Below are positions 42,501-51,594 of a stretch of DNA of 64,000 bases, piece after piece. Below the pieces are notes generated by a model. It was given only the letters and a program-made list of their open reading frames with translations, made no database searches and was not told the DNA's origin. Position 1 is the stretch's first letter. Each line of letters begins with the position of its first letter. Source of the DNA: an uncultured Nitrospira sp. (GTDB lineage: Bacteria > Nitrospirota > Nitrospiria > Nitrospirales > Nitrospiraceae); contig CABVSR010000006.1 in NCBI GenBank assembly GCA_902500995.1, forward strand, positions 1 through 64,000, read 5' to 3'. The position numbers and the translations under genes are program-made.

Positions 42501-44741
42501 ATGGAGCATCACCACGCAGGTTCTGAAGCGGACCCGCCGGCATATCGGCAGGATCCGCGCCTCTATCAAATCGCGAGCCTTGGCACCCTCCTCGTGTACG
42601 GTCTGTGCTGGCTGTACTTCGACCTGTCGATCGGGCAGGCCGCCGTGACAATCGGAACCGCATTGCTGACCCAATATGCCGGAACGAGGCTCTTCAACCT
42701 TCCGTTCTTCGATCCCAAGAGCGCCCTCATCTCCTCCTTGTCGCTGTGCCTTCTGCTGCGGACCAATGATCTATCAATCGCCGCGCTGGCAGCCTTCATT
42801 GCCATTGCCAGCAAGTTTCTCTTTCGATGGAGAAACAGGCATCTGTTTAACCCGACCAACCTGGCGCTGGCTGTGGTGCTCGCCGGCGGCCTCGGCTGGA
42901 TCTCGCCGGGGCAATGGGGGCAGGCCGTCTGGTTCGCGTTTCTCATCGCCTGCCTCGGAGGGCTGGTGGTCACTCGCGCCGCGCGGGCCGACGTCACCCT
43001 GGCGTTCCTCGGCTGTTATGTAGGGCTCCTGTTTGCACGGGCAGCTGGGCTGGGCGATCCGCTCGCGATTCCTGTCCACCAGATTGAAAGCGGCGCGCTG
43101 CTCATCTTTGCCTTCTTCATGATCTCGGATCCGAAGACGACGCCTGATTCACGAGCCGGACGTATCCTCTATGCGTTCCTCGTCTCCCTGGCTGCGCTGT
43201 ATGTGCAGTTTGGGCTGTTCCGCCCGAACGGGCCGCTCTGGGGACTCGTGGCCTGCGCGCCGCTCGTGCCCTTGCTCAACAACCTCTTTCCCGGTCCACG
43301 CTATCACTGGCCCTGTCCAATCGATCGTTCCGCTCAGCCGGATTCCGGACCGCCCCGCGATCTGATCCCGACTCCATCATTAACCAAGGAGGTGTCTATG
43401 CGACGTACTATCGTTCCTGCATTGCTCTTGATCCTGGGCCTGCTCGCCTGGGGGAGTGACGCATCAGCCTTCTGCGGCTTCTATGTCGGGAAGGCCGACA
43501 CCAAGCTCTTCAACAAAGCCTCCGAGGTGGCCATTGCGCGTCACGACAATAAGACCGTGATCACGATGGCCAATGACTTCAAGGGCGATGTGAAGGAGTT
43601 CGCGCTGGTGGTGCCGGTACCGACCGTCCTGGAAAAGGACCAGATTCGCGTCGGAGACCCGGCGCTGCTCAAACATCTGGCCGACTACTCGGCGCCTCGC
43701 CTGGTCGAATATTTCGACCAGAATCCCTGCCTGCGCTATGAACTGCTCGAACGCCGCAGCATGGATGCCATGAAGAGCATGGCGCCGGCGGCGGCTGCCA
43801 AAGATCGCGACAAGGCGCTGGGTGTGACCGTCGAGGCGCAGTATACGGTCGGCGAATATGACATTCTGATTCTCTCGGCTCGGGAAAGCAGCGGCTTGGA
43901 GGTTTGGCTGAGCGAGAACGGGTACCGCATTCCGCCGGGAGCGTCAGCAGTCCTGCAGAGTTATCTCAAACAGGGCATGAAATTCTTCGTGGCCAAGGTC
44001 AACCTGGGCGAGCAGGCCAAGCTGGGGTTGACGCACCTGCGCCCGCTGCAGATTGCCTTCGAATCGCCCAAGTTCATGCTGCCCATCCGGCTCGGCACGG
44101 TCAATGCCGACGGCCCGCAGGAATTGTTCATCTACTTCCTCACGAAGCAAGGGCGCGTCGAAAGCACGAACTACCGGACGGTGCGATTGCCGGACGCGCA
44201 AGAGCTTCCGCTGTTCGTGAAGGACAAGTTCGGCGACTTTTACCGCGATCTGTTCAGCCGGCAGGTGAAGCAGGAACAGGAACGCGGTGTCTTTCTGGAA
44301 TATGCCTGGGATATGAATTGGTGTGATCCTTGCGCGGCAGATCCCCTCTCGCCTGAAGAGCTGCGCAGTCTCGGCGTCTTCTGGCAGGAGAGTCCCGGCC
44401 GGGTAGGCAAGGGTATGCCCATCGCGCAAAACGTCTTCCTGACCAGGCTGCACGTTCGTTACGATGCCGCGCATTTTCCTGAAGACTTGATGTTTCAGGA
44501 GACAGCGGATCGCGGGAACTTCCAAGCGCGCTACGTTCTGCGTCATCCATGGACCGGGACGGACAACTGCCCGGCTGCCACGATGTATCATCAACAATTG
44601 CGCGAGCGGTACGAGCGGGAAGCGCAGACGCTGGCCTCGCTGACCGGTTGGAACATCGGCGAAATCCGCACAACCATGAACCTGGCATCACTGCCGGCCG
44701 GCGGAGAGAAGAAGTGGTATCAACGCTTGTGGGCTGAATAG
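42501..44741 (+). CDS. RnfD-like membrane domain fused in frame to a DUF2330 secreted protein
   Basis: An unbroken 746-residue frame. The first 270 residues are an RnfD/NqrB-type membrane domain (about 8 helices, with NRHLFNPTNLALAVVL and FFMISDPKTTPDSRAG). From residue 300 a complete signal peptide begins (MRRTIVPALLLILGLLAWG), leading into a DUF2330 domain (FCGFYVGKADTKLFNKASEVA). An AAGGAGG stands seven bases before the ATG at 43398, giving the second protein its own start. Either the ORF is fused after loss of a stop codon, or translation reinitiates. Start ATG 42501 follows GGGAGG. Confidence 0.75.
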   Translation: MEHHHAGSEADPPAYRQDPRLYQIASLGTLLVYGLCWLYFDLSIGQAAVTIGTALLTQYAGTRLFNLPFFDPKSALISSLSLCLLLRTNDLSIAALAAFIAIASKFLFRWRNRHLFNPTNLALAVVLAGGLGWISPGQWGQAVWFAFLIACLGGLVVTRAARADVTLAFLGCYVGLLFARAAGLGDPLAIPVHQIESGALLIFAFFMISDPKTTPDSRAGRILYAFLVSLAALYVQFGLFRPNGPLWGLVACAPLVPLLNNLFPGPRYHWPCPIDRSAQPDSGPPRDLIPTPSLTKEVSMRRTIVPALLLILGLLAWGSDASAFCGFYVGKADTKLFNKASEVAIARHDNKTVITMANDFKGDVKEFALVVPVPTVLEKDQIRVGDPALLKHLADYSAPRLVEYFDQNPCLRYELLERRSMDAMKSMAPAAAAKDRDKALGVTVEAQYTVGEYDILILSARESSGLEVWLSENGYRIPPGASAVLQSYLKQGMKFFVAKVNLGEQAKLGLTHLRPLQIAFESPKFMLPIRLGTVNADGPQELFIYFLTKQGRVESTNYRTVRLPDAQELPLFVKDKFGDFYRDLFSRQVKQEQERGVFLEYAWDMNWCDPCAADPLSPEELRSLGVFWQESPGRVGKGMPIAQNVFLTRLHVRYDAAHFPEDLMFQETADRGNFQARYVLRHPWTGTDNCPAATMYHQQLRERYEREAQTLASLTGWNIGEIRTTMNLASLPAGGEKKWYQRLWAE
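43398..44741 (+). CDS. Internal start: DUF2330 secreted protein
   Basis: A nested gene call within the 42501-44741 frame. Initiation at ATG 43398 gives a 447-residue precursor with signal peptide (cleavage near SDASAFCG). The mature protein is the DUF2330 family, unknown in function, with a CDPC motif near residues 310-315 of this product. AAGGAGGTGTCTATG is a stronger initiation signal than most starts in this window. Independent expression is therefore likely. Confidence 0.7.
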   Translation: MRRTIVPALLLILGLLAWGSDASAFCGFYVGKADTKLFNKASEVAIARHDNKTVITMANDFKGDVKEFALVVPVPTVLEKDQIRVGDPALLKHLADYSAPRLVEYFDQNPCLRYELLERRSMDAMKSMAPAAAAKDRDKALGVTVEAQYTVGEYDILILSARESSGLEVWLSENGYRIPPGASAVLQSYLKQGMKFFVAKVNLGEQAKLGLTHLRPLQIAFESPKFMLPIRLGTVNADGPQELFIYFLTKQGRVESTNYRTVRLPDAQELPLFVKDKFGDFYRDLFSRQVKQEQERGVFLEYAWDMNWCDPCAADPLSPEELRSLGVFWQESPGRVGKGMPIAQNVFLTRLHVRYDAAHFPEDLMFQETADRGNFQARYVLRHPWTGTDNCPAATMYHQQLRERYEREAQTLASLTGWNIGEIRTTMNLASLPAGGEKKWYQRLWAE

Positions 44742-44757
44742 CAGCGGGCACGAAACC

Positions 44758-44779
44758 GGAGGCCGGCAGTCCGGCCTCC
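44758..44779 (+). terminator. Perfect 9-bp hairpin after the DUF2330 gene
   Basis: GGAGGCCGG and CCGGCCTCC pair across a four-base loop (CAGT), starting 17 bases after the stop. It lies between convergent genes and has no T-tract, so factor-assisted or bidirectional termination is likely. Confidence 0.6.
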
Positions 44780-44823
44780 GTCATGCCGCCGTCGTGAGAG
44801 AGTGAAGCACGACTGGCAGGGAC

Positions 44824-45264
44824 TTATTTCGTGGCGCAATCACCCATCCGTTTGCCATCGACCTTCATCGTCACCGACAGCGCCTTGTCGCCTTTGGGAG
44901 TCGCTTTGCGGACGACGGAAAAGCCCGTGTTGGATACGGTGCCTTCCACGCGGGTGATCGCGTAGACGCCTTCGATCTCGTAACTGACCGTCCCCCCGTG
45001 CATCGACACATTCATGACTTTGTTCGCCGGATTGGGTTTGAATCCGTTTAACGCGTAATAGTTAAAGACCGCATCGGGATTGGCAAGATGTTCTTCCTTC
45101 ACACATCGAGTATGAGTGTCCGGCTTGCCCGCCTCACCATTGCTGCTTTCGGTCACGGCCGTCACCTGATACTCACCCGGCTTGAGAGGAACCGACTCCG
45201 CCCGCACCGGCAGCGCCCCACAGAGGACGCTCGCGATTACACACAGTCCTGCGCCGATCTTCAT
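44824..45264 (-). CDS. Secreted DUF3617-family protein
   Basis: A 146-residue precursor with signal peptide (cleavage near PVRAES) and a DUF3617 domain: KPGEYQVTAVTE at the N-terminus, TRCVKEEHL, and DGKRMGDCATK at the C-terminus. The two cysteines, in TRC and GDC, are typical of the family and may form a disulfide. Function unknown; such proteins are usually periplasmic. The gene ends facing the DUF2330 gene. Confidence 0.82.
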   Translation of the reverse strand: MKIGAGLCVIASVLCGALPVRAESVPLKPGEYQVTAVTESSNGEAGKPDTHTRCVKEEHLANPDAVFNYYALNGFKPNPANKVMNVSMHGGTVSYEIEGVYAITRVEGTVSNTGFSVVRKATPKGDKALSVTMKVDGKRMGDCATK

Positions 45265-45456
45265 CGTGAACCCTCCTTGTAATACCGGGGTGCGTCTGCT
45301 CCTGGCTCATCACAGCGACCAGGCCGCCTCGCCCGAATTCGTGCCCCATCAAGGACCCGGCGATTGTGCTGATGCAGGGGGACATTGTCAACCGTTACCT
45401 CACCCGGGCGGCCCAGGCGATCCGCTCGAACGGAACCCTCGCAGGCTCATTTCCAT

Positions 45457-45477
45457 GCCGACTATGATATAGTCGGC
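45457..45477 (+). promoter_or_regulatory. Perfect 9-bp inverted repeat, operator-like
   Basis: GCCGACTAT and ATAGTCGGC flank a three-base spacer (GAT), 41 bases before the start of the lipoprotein gene. A -10-like TATGAT lies inside the palindrome, so a bound dimer would block polymerase. No regulator gene is adjacent. Confidence 0.5.
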
Positions 45478-45518
45478 CCGGGCATCCCCGATTCGCTGCA
45501 GGAAAGGAGTGACTACGT

Positions 45519-45914
45519 ATGGCGTGGAATCCTCATTCGATCTTGGCCGGAGCGGGCGGACTGTCCCTGATGCTATTGCTTGCGGGCTGTTCCTTCAAAG
45601 CCACATTCAAAGAGACCACGGACACCACGTCCAACATTACCGGCACCACATCCGGACGCATCTGGTGGAATGAAGACGGCCTGTTGAAAGCCGAACATAA
45701 GCTGGCCGCCTTCACCGCCTACACGGCCCAGAATCTGGAAGCCGATGCGGCGCGGGGACAAGGCGACTATCTCGATTCGCTGGGGACGCTTGCTCATCTG
45801 CCGGATGCGCAGGCGTTGAATGCGACTTCGCAGGACGTCTTCAGCCGTTGGATCCGCGGCGGGCAGGGCTCGACCGCCGATCTGGTACAGGCATTATTGT
45901 CCGCACAGCGCTGA
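45519..45914 (+). CDS. Lipoprotein, DUF3015-like
   Basis: A 131-residue precursor with lipobox LLAGCS (Cys about residue 24) and a Thr/Ser-rich segment (TTDTTSNITGTTSG) followed by a helical domain ending in STADLVQALLSAQ. The RIWWNEDGLLKAEHKLAAFTA and ARGQGDYLDSLGTL segments suggest the DUF3015 family, a tentative match. ATG follows AAGGAG. A 9-bp palindrome stands 41 bases upstream. Confidence 0.75.
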   Translation: MAWNPHSILAGAGGLSLMLLLAGCSFKATFKETTDTTSNITGTTSGRIWWNEDGLLKAEHKLAAFTAYTAQNLEADAARGQGDYLDSLGTLAHLPDAQALNATSQDVFSRWIRGGQGSTADLVQALLSAQR

Positions 45915-45975
45915 TTGAAGAGACCGGGTACCGGGCCATCGGACAGAATCACACTCACCGGAGTTCGACAAGGAT

Positions 45976-46830
45976 ATGATCGGGTCGCGCCATCCTCTCG
46001 CCATCCATCGAATTTTTCACCCCACGGATTTTTCGCCAGACAGCCAGGTGGCATTCGCGCATGCCCTCAAGCTGGCGTTGGTCTTTCGCGCCGAACTGAC
46101 CATCATGCATGTGGATCCTGACGTTTCGCCGGAAGGATTCGAGGATTTTCCCCGCATTCGCCCCACACTCGCGCAATGGGGTCTGCTTCCGGAATCCAGT
46201 TCGAAGAGCGACGTGACCACGCTCGGCATCCGCATTAGAAAAGTTCGCGCCCTGGCGGCCGATGCGAAGCAGGCGATTATTCATCATCTCACCGCCGCAC
46301 CCACCGATCTCATGGTCCTGGCCACGCACAAGCACGAGGGATTCGCCGGGTGGGTCCACCATGCGGTCGCGGAACCGGTCTCTCGCGAAATGCATGTCAC
46401 CACGCTGTTCGTGCCATCCAATGTGGCAGGATTCGTCTCGCGGACGACCGGGGAGACGTCGCTGCATCGTGTGCTCCTGCCGATCTCCAGCCAGCCGCCG
46501 TCGCAGCCGGCCATCGACGCCGCGACCGTGCTGGTTTCTCAATTGGGCGCGCCGCCCGTCACGATGACACTCATCCATGCCGGAGTGGAAACGGAAGTCG
46601 ATGAGCTCGTCCTCCCGCAGAAAGCAGACTGGTCCTGGAATCAGATGTTTGGAAAAGGCGACCCGGTGGAATGGATTCTCGCGGCCGGCGCCGAATTCGA
46701 CGTCGATGTGATTGTGATGGCCACCAAAGGGCAGGACAGTTTACTCGACCTGTTCCGTGGCAGCACCACGGAGCGGGTCTTGCGCGGCGCGCGCTGCCCG
46801 GTGCTCGCCATCCCAGCCCCGCTTATCTGA
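45976..46830 (+). CDS. Tandem universal stress protein
   Basis: A 284-residue protein with two USP domains. The first begins HRIFHPTDFSPDSQVAFAHALKLALV, typical of the family, and the second centres on VIVMATKGQDSLLDLFRGSTTERVLRGARCPVLAIPAP, including the G-x2-GSTTE-type nucleotide loop. USPs respond to stress and may bind ATP or AMP. Its stop codon is directly adjacent to the convergent lhr stop (TGATCA). Confidence 0.85.
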   Translation: MIGSRHPLAIHRIFHPTDFSPDSQVAFAHALKLALVFRAELTIMHVDPDVSPEGFEDFPRIRPTLAQWGLLPESSSKSDVTTLGIRIRKVRALAADAKQAIIHHLTAAPTDLMVLATHKHEGFAGWVHHAVAEPVSREMHVTTLFVPSNVAGFVSRTTGETSLHRVLLPISSQPPSQPAIDAATVLVSQLGAPPVTMTLIHAGVETEVDELVLPQKADWSWNQMFGKGDPVEWILAAGAEFDVDVIVMATKGQDSLLDLFRGSTTERVLRGARCPVLAIPAPLI

Positions 46831-49800
46831 TCAGAAACGGGCGTCTCGCTGCGCCACCTCGAGGAGCGGCGGCTCCTGCCGCTCGTTCGCCTGTCGCCCG
46901 ATCACGGCGCGCACGACCACGCCGTCGCGAAAGATGACGAAATTCGACGGCACCGCGGCGATCCGGGGCCCCGGTAGAATCACCCCGGCCAGATTCAGCG
47001 GATCGGCCGCTGAAATTTTGATGTCCTGCTGCGCGGCCATGCCCGGCCGTTTCTTCATCGCCCGTAACGCCTCCAGCGCCTCGGGCAACGCAAACTGTTC
47101 CCCCGTGAACCCGCTCACAAAGCGTCCCCCGCGCAACTCTCCCGTCAATTCCAGCCGGCGGTAACAGACCAACAGATCCCGCCAGGAGGACACGCTCGAC
47201 TCACGCGCCAGCAGGTCCCGGAAAACCACGCCGTAACGGTGCAACATTTGCCGCGCCAGTTGCTCGGTCGCCGATGAAGAGTTCGACGCCTGAGCGCTGA
47301 CGGCTGAAGGCTGAGGGCTTTCCGTCGATCGCAGCAGCGACCAGCGCCCTCCGACATGGCGCGGCCGGCGATTCCGGTCGGAGGCGTCGGCGCGCCGGCG
47401 GCGGGGGTCGATGAGCGCGCGCAGATTGTCGAACCCGTCGGCCGTCACCAGACCGGCCGCGACCAATTCCCACAGGCCGTCCTCCACTTCCGACGCCAGC
47501 AGGCGGGTGCCATGCAGCAGCTCGCTGAAAAAACTTGCGCCGCGTTCCTTGAGGCGGCGGCGAATGGTCTGGGCGGATGGACTGAGTTTGGACGACAGAT
47601 CCAGCCGGGCCAAGTCTTCCGCGGTCGCCCCGAGCAACAGGGGCGCATCCTCTCGCGCAAAGAGACTCACCGGCGCCACACGCGTCGGCACCACGCGGCG
47701 CCCCGGCAGCACCGCGAGTTCCTGCATCAGCCGGGGATGCGGCGTGACACGCCCCCACATCAAGGCGCCGCCCAAGCAGAGTCGATCCAGCCATTCAGGC
47801 TGGTACTTCGCCAGCCGCACCCGGAGAATGTGCGCTTCCCAGGCCGACGCGGCCGCCTCGAATCCGCCGAGCTGTTTGGCCACTTCCAGCAGTCCCGTCT
47901 CCCCATGAAGACGAGCCCCCGGTGACGCATGCTGCCACTGGAAGAGAAACCGCATGAACTCAGCAGCAGACACCGGCTCGATTTCCTTCCGCAATCGCCC
48001 GACCGTAAGGCGGTGAATCCTCGCCAACAGGCGACGGTGACACCATTCCACCGACTCATCCGCGGGGCCTGAGGCCTGCGGCGAAAACCGCCCCCGGAGC
48101 ACGTGACCCTGCGCTTCGAGTCGCACCATCGCGCCGTCCACATCGTTTACCGCCAGGCTCAGACGCGCCGCCAGGTCCGCAGACGTAACCGGTCCCACGC
48201 TCTCCATCCATCCCAAGACGACGCGATCGCAGACTTCTTCCCGATCCAGCGGAGGCTGACACGGCACCGGGGCGGTCTCCGGTTCGATCCGGGCCTCGGG
48301 AAACAGTGCGTTCCCGTAATGGTGATGCTCAGCGGCCAGCCACCCCAGCTTCGTCTCGCCTTGCCAGAGCGTGGCGACCCGACCGGCGGCGGCGAGCTTC
48401 GGGACAAGGAGGTCCCAGCCCGGCATCGATGCGCAGGGCACCCAGCCGAGCGTCAACAAGGCATCGTGGAATTCCTCCGCATCGCGCACGTCGGGCCAGG
48501 ATTCCTCCACGACCTGATCGATGGCCGCCTGATCCAACGCGCCCATCTCACCGGCCAGCGCAGGCGGGAGCGTACGGCGCATGTCCACGGCCCTGGCCCG
48601 CCGTTCTTCGAGCGGCGCATCGTCAAGAAACGCATAGGGATTGGCGTTCAAAATTTCGTGACAAAAGGCGGAGGGCAGGGGCGTATCGACGGCGACGCAG
48701 GTGATCGCCCCAGACTGGATGCGAGTCAGCACCGCGATCAACCCGTCGAGGTCCATCGCTTCCGTCAGACAATCCCTGATCGTCTCCTGCGCCAGCGGAT
48801 GGTCGGGAATCTGCCGCAGGGTCCGCTCTCCTTGAAAATTGTCCTGGCAGGCGATCGCGTCGGGGAAGACGGCGGCCAGGAGATCTTCGGCGCGCATGCG
48901 CTGGATTTGAGGCGGCACCCGCTTGCCTCCGGCAAACCGGAGCAGTGCCAAGGCTCGCGACGCATTCCACCGCCAGCGGGTGATGAACATCGGCGCCTGC
49001 AACACCGCCTGTGTCAGCACGTCGCGCAAGGTGTTCACGTTCAAAAATGCGAACACCGTCTCGAGCGGGAAACTGTGTTTTTCTCCCAATGACAACACGA
49101 TCCCTTCATCCGTCGCAGCGGCCTGCAATTCGAAATCGAAGGTCACGCAAAAGCGTTTCCGCAGCGCCAGCCCCCAGGCGCGATTCACCCTGCCGCCGAA
49201 CGGAGCATGGATGACCAGCTGCATGCCCCCGCTTTCATCGAAAAATCGTTCCGCCACGATCGTCTGTTGCGTCGGCACTGTCCCCAGGACGGATTTCCCG
49301 GCCAGAAGATATTCAACGGCTTGCTCCGCCCCTCGCTGATCGAGACCACATTCCTGCTTGAGCCACTGCAGGGGGCGCGCAGAGGAACCGGACACCGGCG
49401 CCTGAGCATGGAGCCGATCATCGAGATCGGCCCTGAGACGCGCGACTTCCGCAGACAAATCCGCCGTGCGCGCCGGCGCCTCGCCTCGCCAGAACGGAAT
49501 GGTCGGCGGAGCGCCCTGCGCATCCTCTACACGCATTTTGCCGGTTTCGACGCCCTTGATACGCCAGGACGTATTGCCCAGGAGGATAATGTCTCCCGCG
49601 AGGCTTTCGACGGCAAAGTCTTCATCGACCGAGCCCACCACCGTACCGTCCGGCTCGGCAATCACGGCATAGTTGGCGGTGTCGGGAATCGCCCCGCCGG
49701 AGGTGATGGCCGCCAATCTGGCCCCACGCCGGCCGCGGATTTGGCGGTTGATGCGGTCGTGATGCAGATAGGCCCGCCCCCGTCCTCGATTGGTGGCGTA

Positions 49801-51222
49801 ACCCTCGGCGAGCATGGCGATCACCGCATCAAACCTTTCACGGGTCAGGTCGCGAAAGGGCATGGCCCGGCGGCACAACTTATAGAGTTCCGTCTCATCC
49901 CAGGCCTGGGCGGCAGCCGCCGCGACGATCTGCTGCGCGAGGACATCCAGCGGAGCGGGCGGCACCTCGATGTGGTCCAAGACGCCGGCTCTGATCGCCC
50001 GGATCAACGCAGCGCATTCCATCAATTCGTCCCGCGTGGTGGCGAAGAGACGGCCTTTCGGGATGGCATGAATCCAGTGACCGGCACGGCCGACACGCTG
50101 CAGGCAGGTCGCAATGGACCGGGGCGATCCGATCTGGCAGACGAGATCGACCGTCCCGACATCGATGCCCAGTTCCAGCGACGCCGTCGCGACCACCACT
50201 CGCACCGCGCCCGTCTTCAATCGATCCTCCGCAGACAGGCGGATCTCGCGCGACAAGCTGCCGTGGTGCGCCGCAACCACCCCTTCCCCCAGATGGCGCA
50301 GACGCTCTTCCAGGTAGTGCGACACCCGCTCGGCCAGACGGCGCGTATTGACGAAGACCAGCGTGGAGCGATGTGATTCGACCAGCGCGGCCACCCGATC
50401 GTAGATATCGCTCCAGATGGCATTGGTCGCCACAGGGCCGAGTTCATCCTTTGGAACTTCAACGGCCAGATCCATGTCGCGGCGGTGGCCGACATCGATG
50501 ATGGTCACATCGTTCGGACAGTCTCCCGTCGGATCACCCTCCGGCTTCGGCAGAGACGAGCGGCGGTTTCCCACCAGAAAATGCCCCATGCGTTCGATCG
50601 GGCGCTGTGTCGCAGAGAGGCCGATCCGTTGGAGGACACCACCGGCCAGCGCCGACACCCGCTCTAGAGACAGGGCCAGATGCGCCCCTCGCTTGTTCGG
50701 TGCGACGGCATGCACCTCATCGACAATGACCGTCCGCACCGTCTTCAACATCGCACGGCTTTTGTCGGCGGTCAGCAGGATAAACAAGGATTCGGGGGTG
50801 GTAATCAGGATATGCGGCGGGCGTCGGAGCATCTGCTGCCGCTCGGTCATGGGTGTGTCCCCGGTCCGCACGACCACCCGTAGGTCGGGCACCAGCAGTC
50901 CCGCCGCCAATGCGGCCTGGCCGATCTCGAGGAGCGGCTGTTGCAGATTTTTTTGCACATCGTTGCTCAGGGCTTTGAGGGGCGAGACATAGAGGATCTG
51001 AGTTTCATCGCGCAGGTCGCAGTGTAGCGCTTGCTGAAACAGGCAATCGATACAGGAGAGAAAGGCGGCCAGGGTCTTACCGGAGCCGGTCGGGGCGGAA
51101 ATGAGCAGATCGCGCCCGGACTGAATCTCAGGCCAGGCCTGCAGTTGCACGTCGGTCGCGGCCGTGAATTTCGAGGTAAACCACTCAGCGATGATGGGAT
51201 GGAACGGAAGGGTCGGCGCCAT
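46831..51222 (-). CDS. lhr: Large helicase-related protein Lhr
   Basis: A 1463-residue superfamily 2 DNA helicase. Walker A is APTGSGKT (residues 43-50) and the DExH motif is VIVDEVHAVAPNKRGAHLAL. The C-terminal motif VI is QRVGRAGHWIHAIPKGRLFA. The long C-terminal region carries the winged-helix-like and crown domains known from Lhr proteins, which unwind DNA and RNA:DNA hybrids and take part in repair. Length is close to the E. coli protein, so it is complete. It ends in a zero-base gap with the USP gene. Confidence 0.88.
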   Translation of the reverse strand: MAPTLPFHPIIAEWFTSKFTAATDVQLQAWPEIQSGRDLLISAPTGSGKTLAAFLSCIDCLFQQALHCDLRDETQILYVSPLKALSNDVQKNLQQPLLEIGQAALAAGLLVPDLRVVVRTGDTPMTERQQMLRRPPHILITTPESLFILLTADKSRAMLKTVRTVIVDEVHAVAPNKRGAHLALSLERVSALAGGVLQRIGLSATQRPIERMGHFLVGNRRSSLPKPEGDPTGDCPNDVTIIDVGHRRDMDLAVEVPKDELGPVATNAIWSDIYDRVAALVESHRSTLVFVNTRRLAERVSHYLEERLRHLGEGVVAAHHGSLSREIRLSAEDRLKTGAVRVVVATASLELGIDVGTVDLVCQIGSPRSIATCLQRVGRAGHWIHAIPKGRLFATTRDELMECAALIRAIRAGVLDHIEVPPAPLDVLAQQIVAAAAAQAWDETELYKLCRRAMPFRDLTRERFDAVIAMLAEGYATNRGRGRAYLHHDRINRQIRGRRGARLAAITSGGAIPDTANYAVIAEPDGTVVGSVDEDFAVESLAGDIILLGNTSWRIKGVETGKMRVEDAQGAPPTIPFWRGEAPARTADLSAEVARLRADLDDRLHAQAPVSGSSARPLQWLKQECGLDQRGAEQAVEYLLAGKSVLGTVPTQQTIVAERFFDESGGMQLVIHAPFGGRVNRAWGLALRKRFCVTFDFELQAAATDEGIVLSLGEKHSFPLETVFAFLNVNTLRDVLTQAVLQAPMFITRWRWNASRALALLRFAGGKRVPPQIQRMRAEDLLAAVFPDAIACQDNFQGERTLRQIPDHPLAQETIRDCLTEAMDLDGLIAVLTRIQSGAITCVAVDTPLPSAFCHEILNANPYAFLDDAPLEERRARAVDMRRTLPPALAGEMGALDQAAIDQVVEESWPDVRDAEEFHDALLTLGWVPCASMPGWDLLVPKLAAAGRVATLWQGETKLGWLAAEHHHYGNALFPEARIEPETAPVPCQPPLDREEVCDRVVLGWMESVGPVTSADLAARLSLAVNDVDGAMVRLEAQGHVLRGRFSPQASGPADESVEWCHRRLLARIHRLTVGRLRKEIEPVSAAEFMRFLFQWQHASPGARLHGETGLLEVAKQLGGFEAAASAWEAHILRVRLAKYQPEWLDRLCLGGALMWGRVTPHPRLMQELAVLPGRRVVPTRVAPVSLFAREDAPLLLGATAEDLARLDLSSKLSPSAQTIRRRLKERGASFFSELLHGTRLLASEVEDGLWELVAAGLVTADGFDNLRALIDPRRRRADASDRNRRPRHVGGRWSLLRSTESPQPSAVSAQASNSSSATEQLARQMLHRYGVVFRDLLARESSVSSWRDLLVCYRRLELTGELRGGRFVSGFTGEQFALPEALEALRAMKKRPGMAAQQDIKISAADPLNLAGVILPGPRIAAVPSNFVIFRDGVVVRAVIGRQANERQEPPLLEVAQRDARF

Positions 51223-51345
51223 CGGGCGATGGTACCATAACGGCCCACTACAAAAAACGTAAGGCGGCTCGCCGGGAATTGCGACGGGATTGAGATAGGA
51301 AAACCGCCGGGGGATTAAACCCTCCCAATCAGAAAGCGGGCCACC

Positions 51346-51549
51346 TCATCGTTCACCATAGGTTTTCAGGATGTCGTACGACAGGCGGCACTCACTGCAG
51401 TAGTTTCTCGAAAACCGTACGAGAGAAGGTGACACAACATGCCGCGCCAGATAACTGGGAAAATCGACCCAACTATTCGTCCCCATGCAAGTCGACCCGT
51501 CGTCACGAACCCGCCGGCACAACTCACACATCGGTACGACTCGAACCAT
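51346..51549 (-). CDS. Small zinc-ribbon protein of the two-component cluster
   Basis: A 67-residue protein with two CxxC pairs: MCELCRRVRDDGS and YCSECRLSYD. It resembles the short C-terminal zinc module (CxxCKxIRDD...FSHGICPDC) often fused to response regulators, here free-standing. It follows a response regulator gene on the same strand by about 45 bases, so a signalling role is plausible. Confidence 0.7.
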   Translation of the reverse strand: MVRVVPMCELCRRVRDDGSTCMGTNSWVDFPSYLARHVVSPSLVRFSRNYCSECRLSYDILKTYGER

Positions 51550-51594
51550 CGCCGTCTCCTTTTGCGCGCATCTGATGGCGTGCCGCCACCGCGG

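Noticed and set aside
49207-50376. 389-codon plus-strand frame inside lhr
   Set aside because: It lies antisense within a complete helicase gene and has shadow composition; no independent ribosome site or motif.
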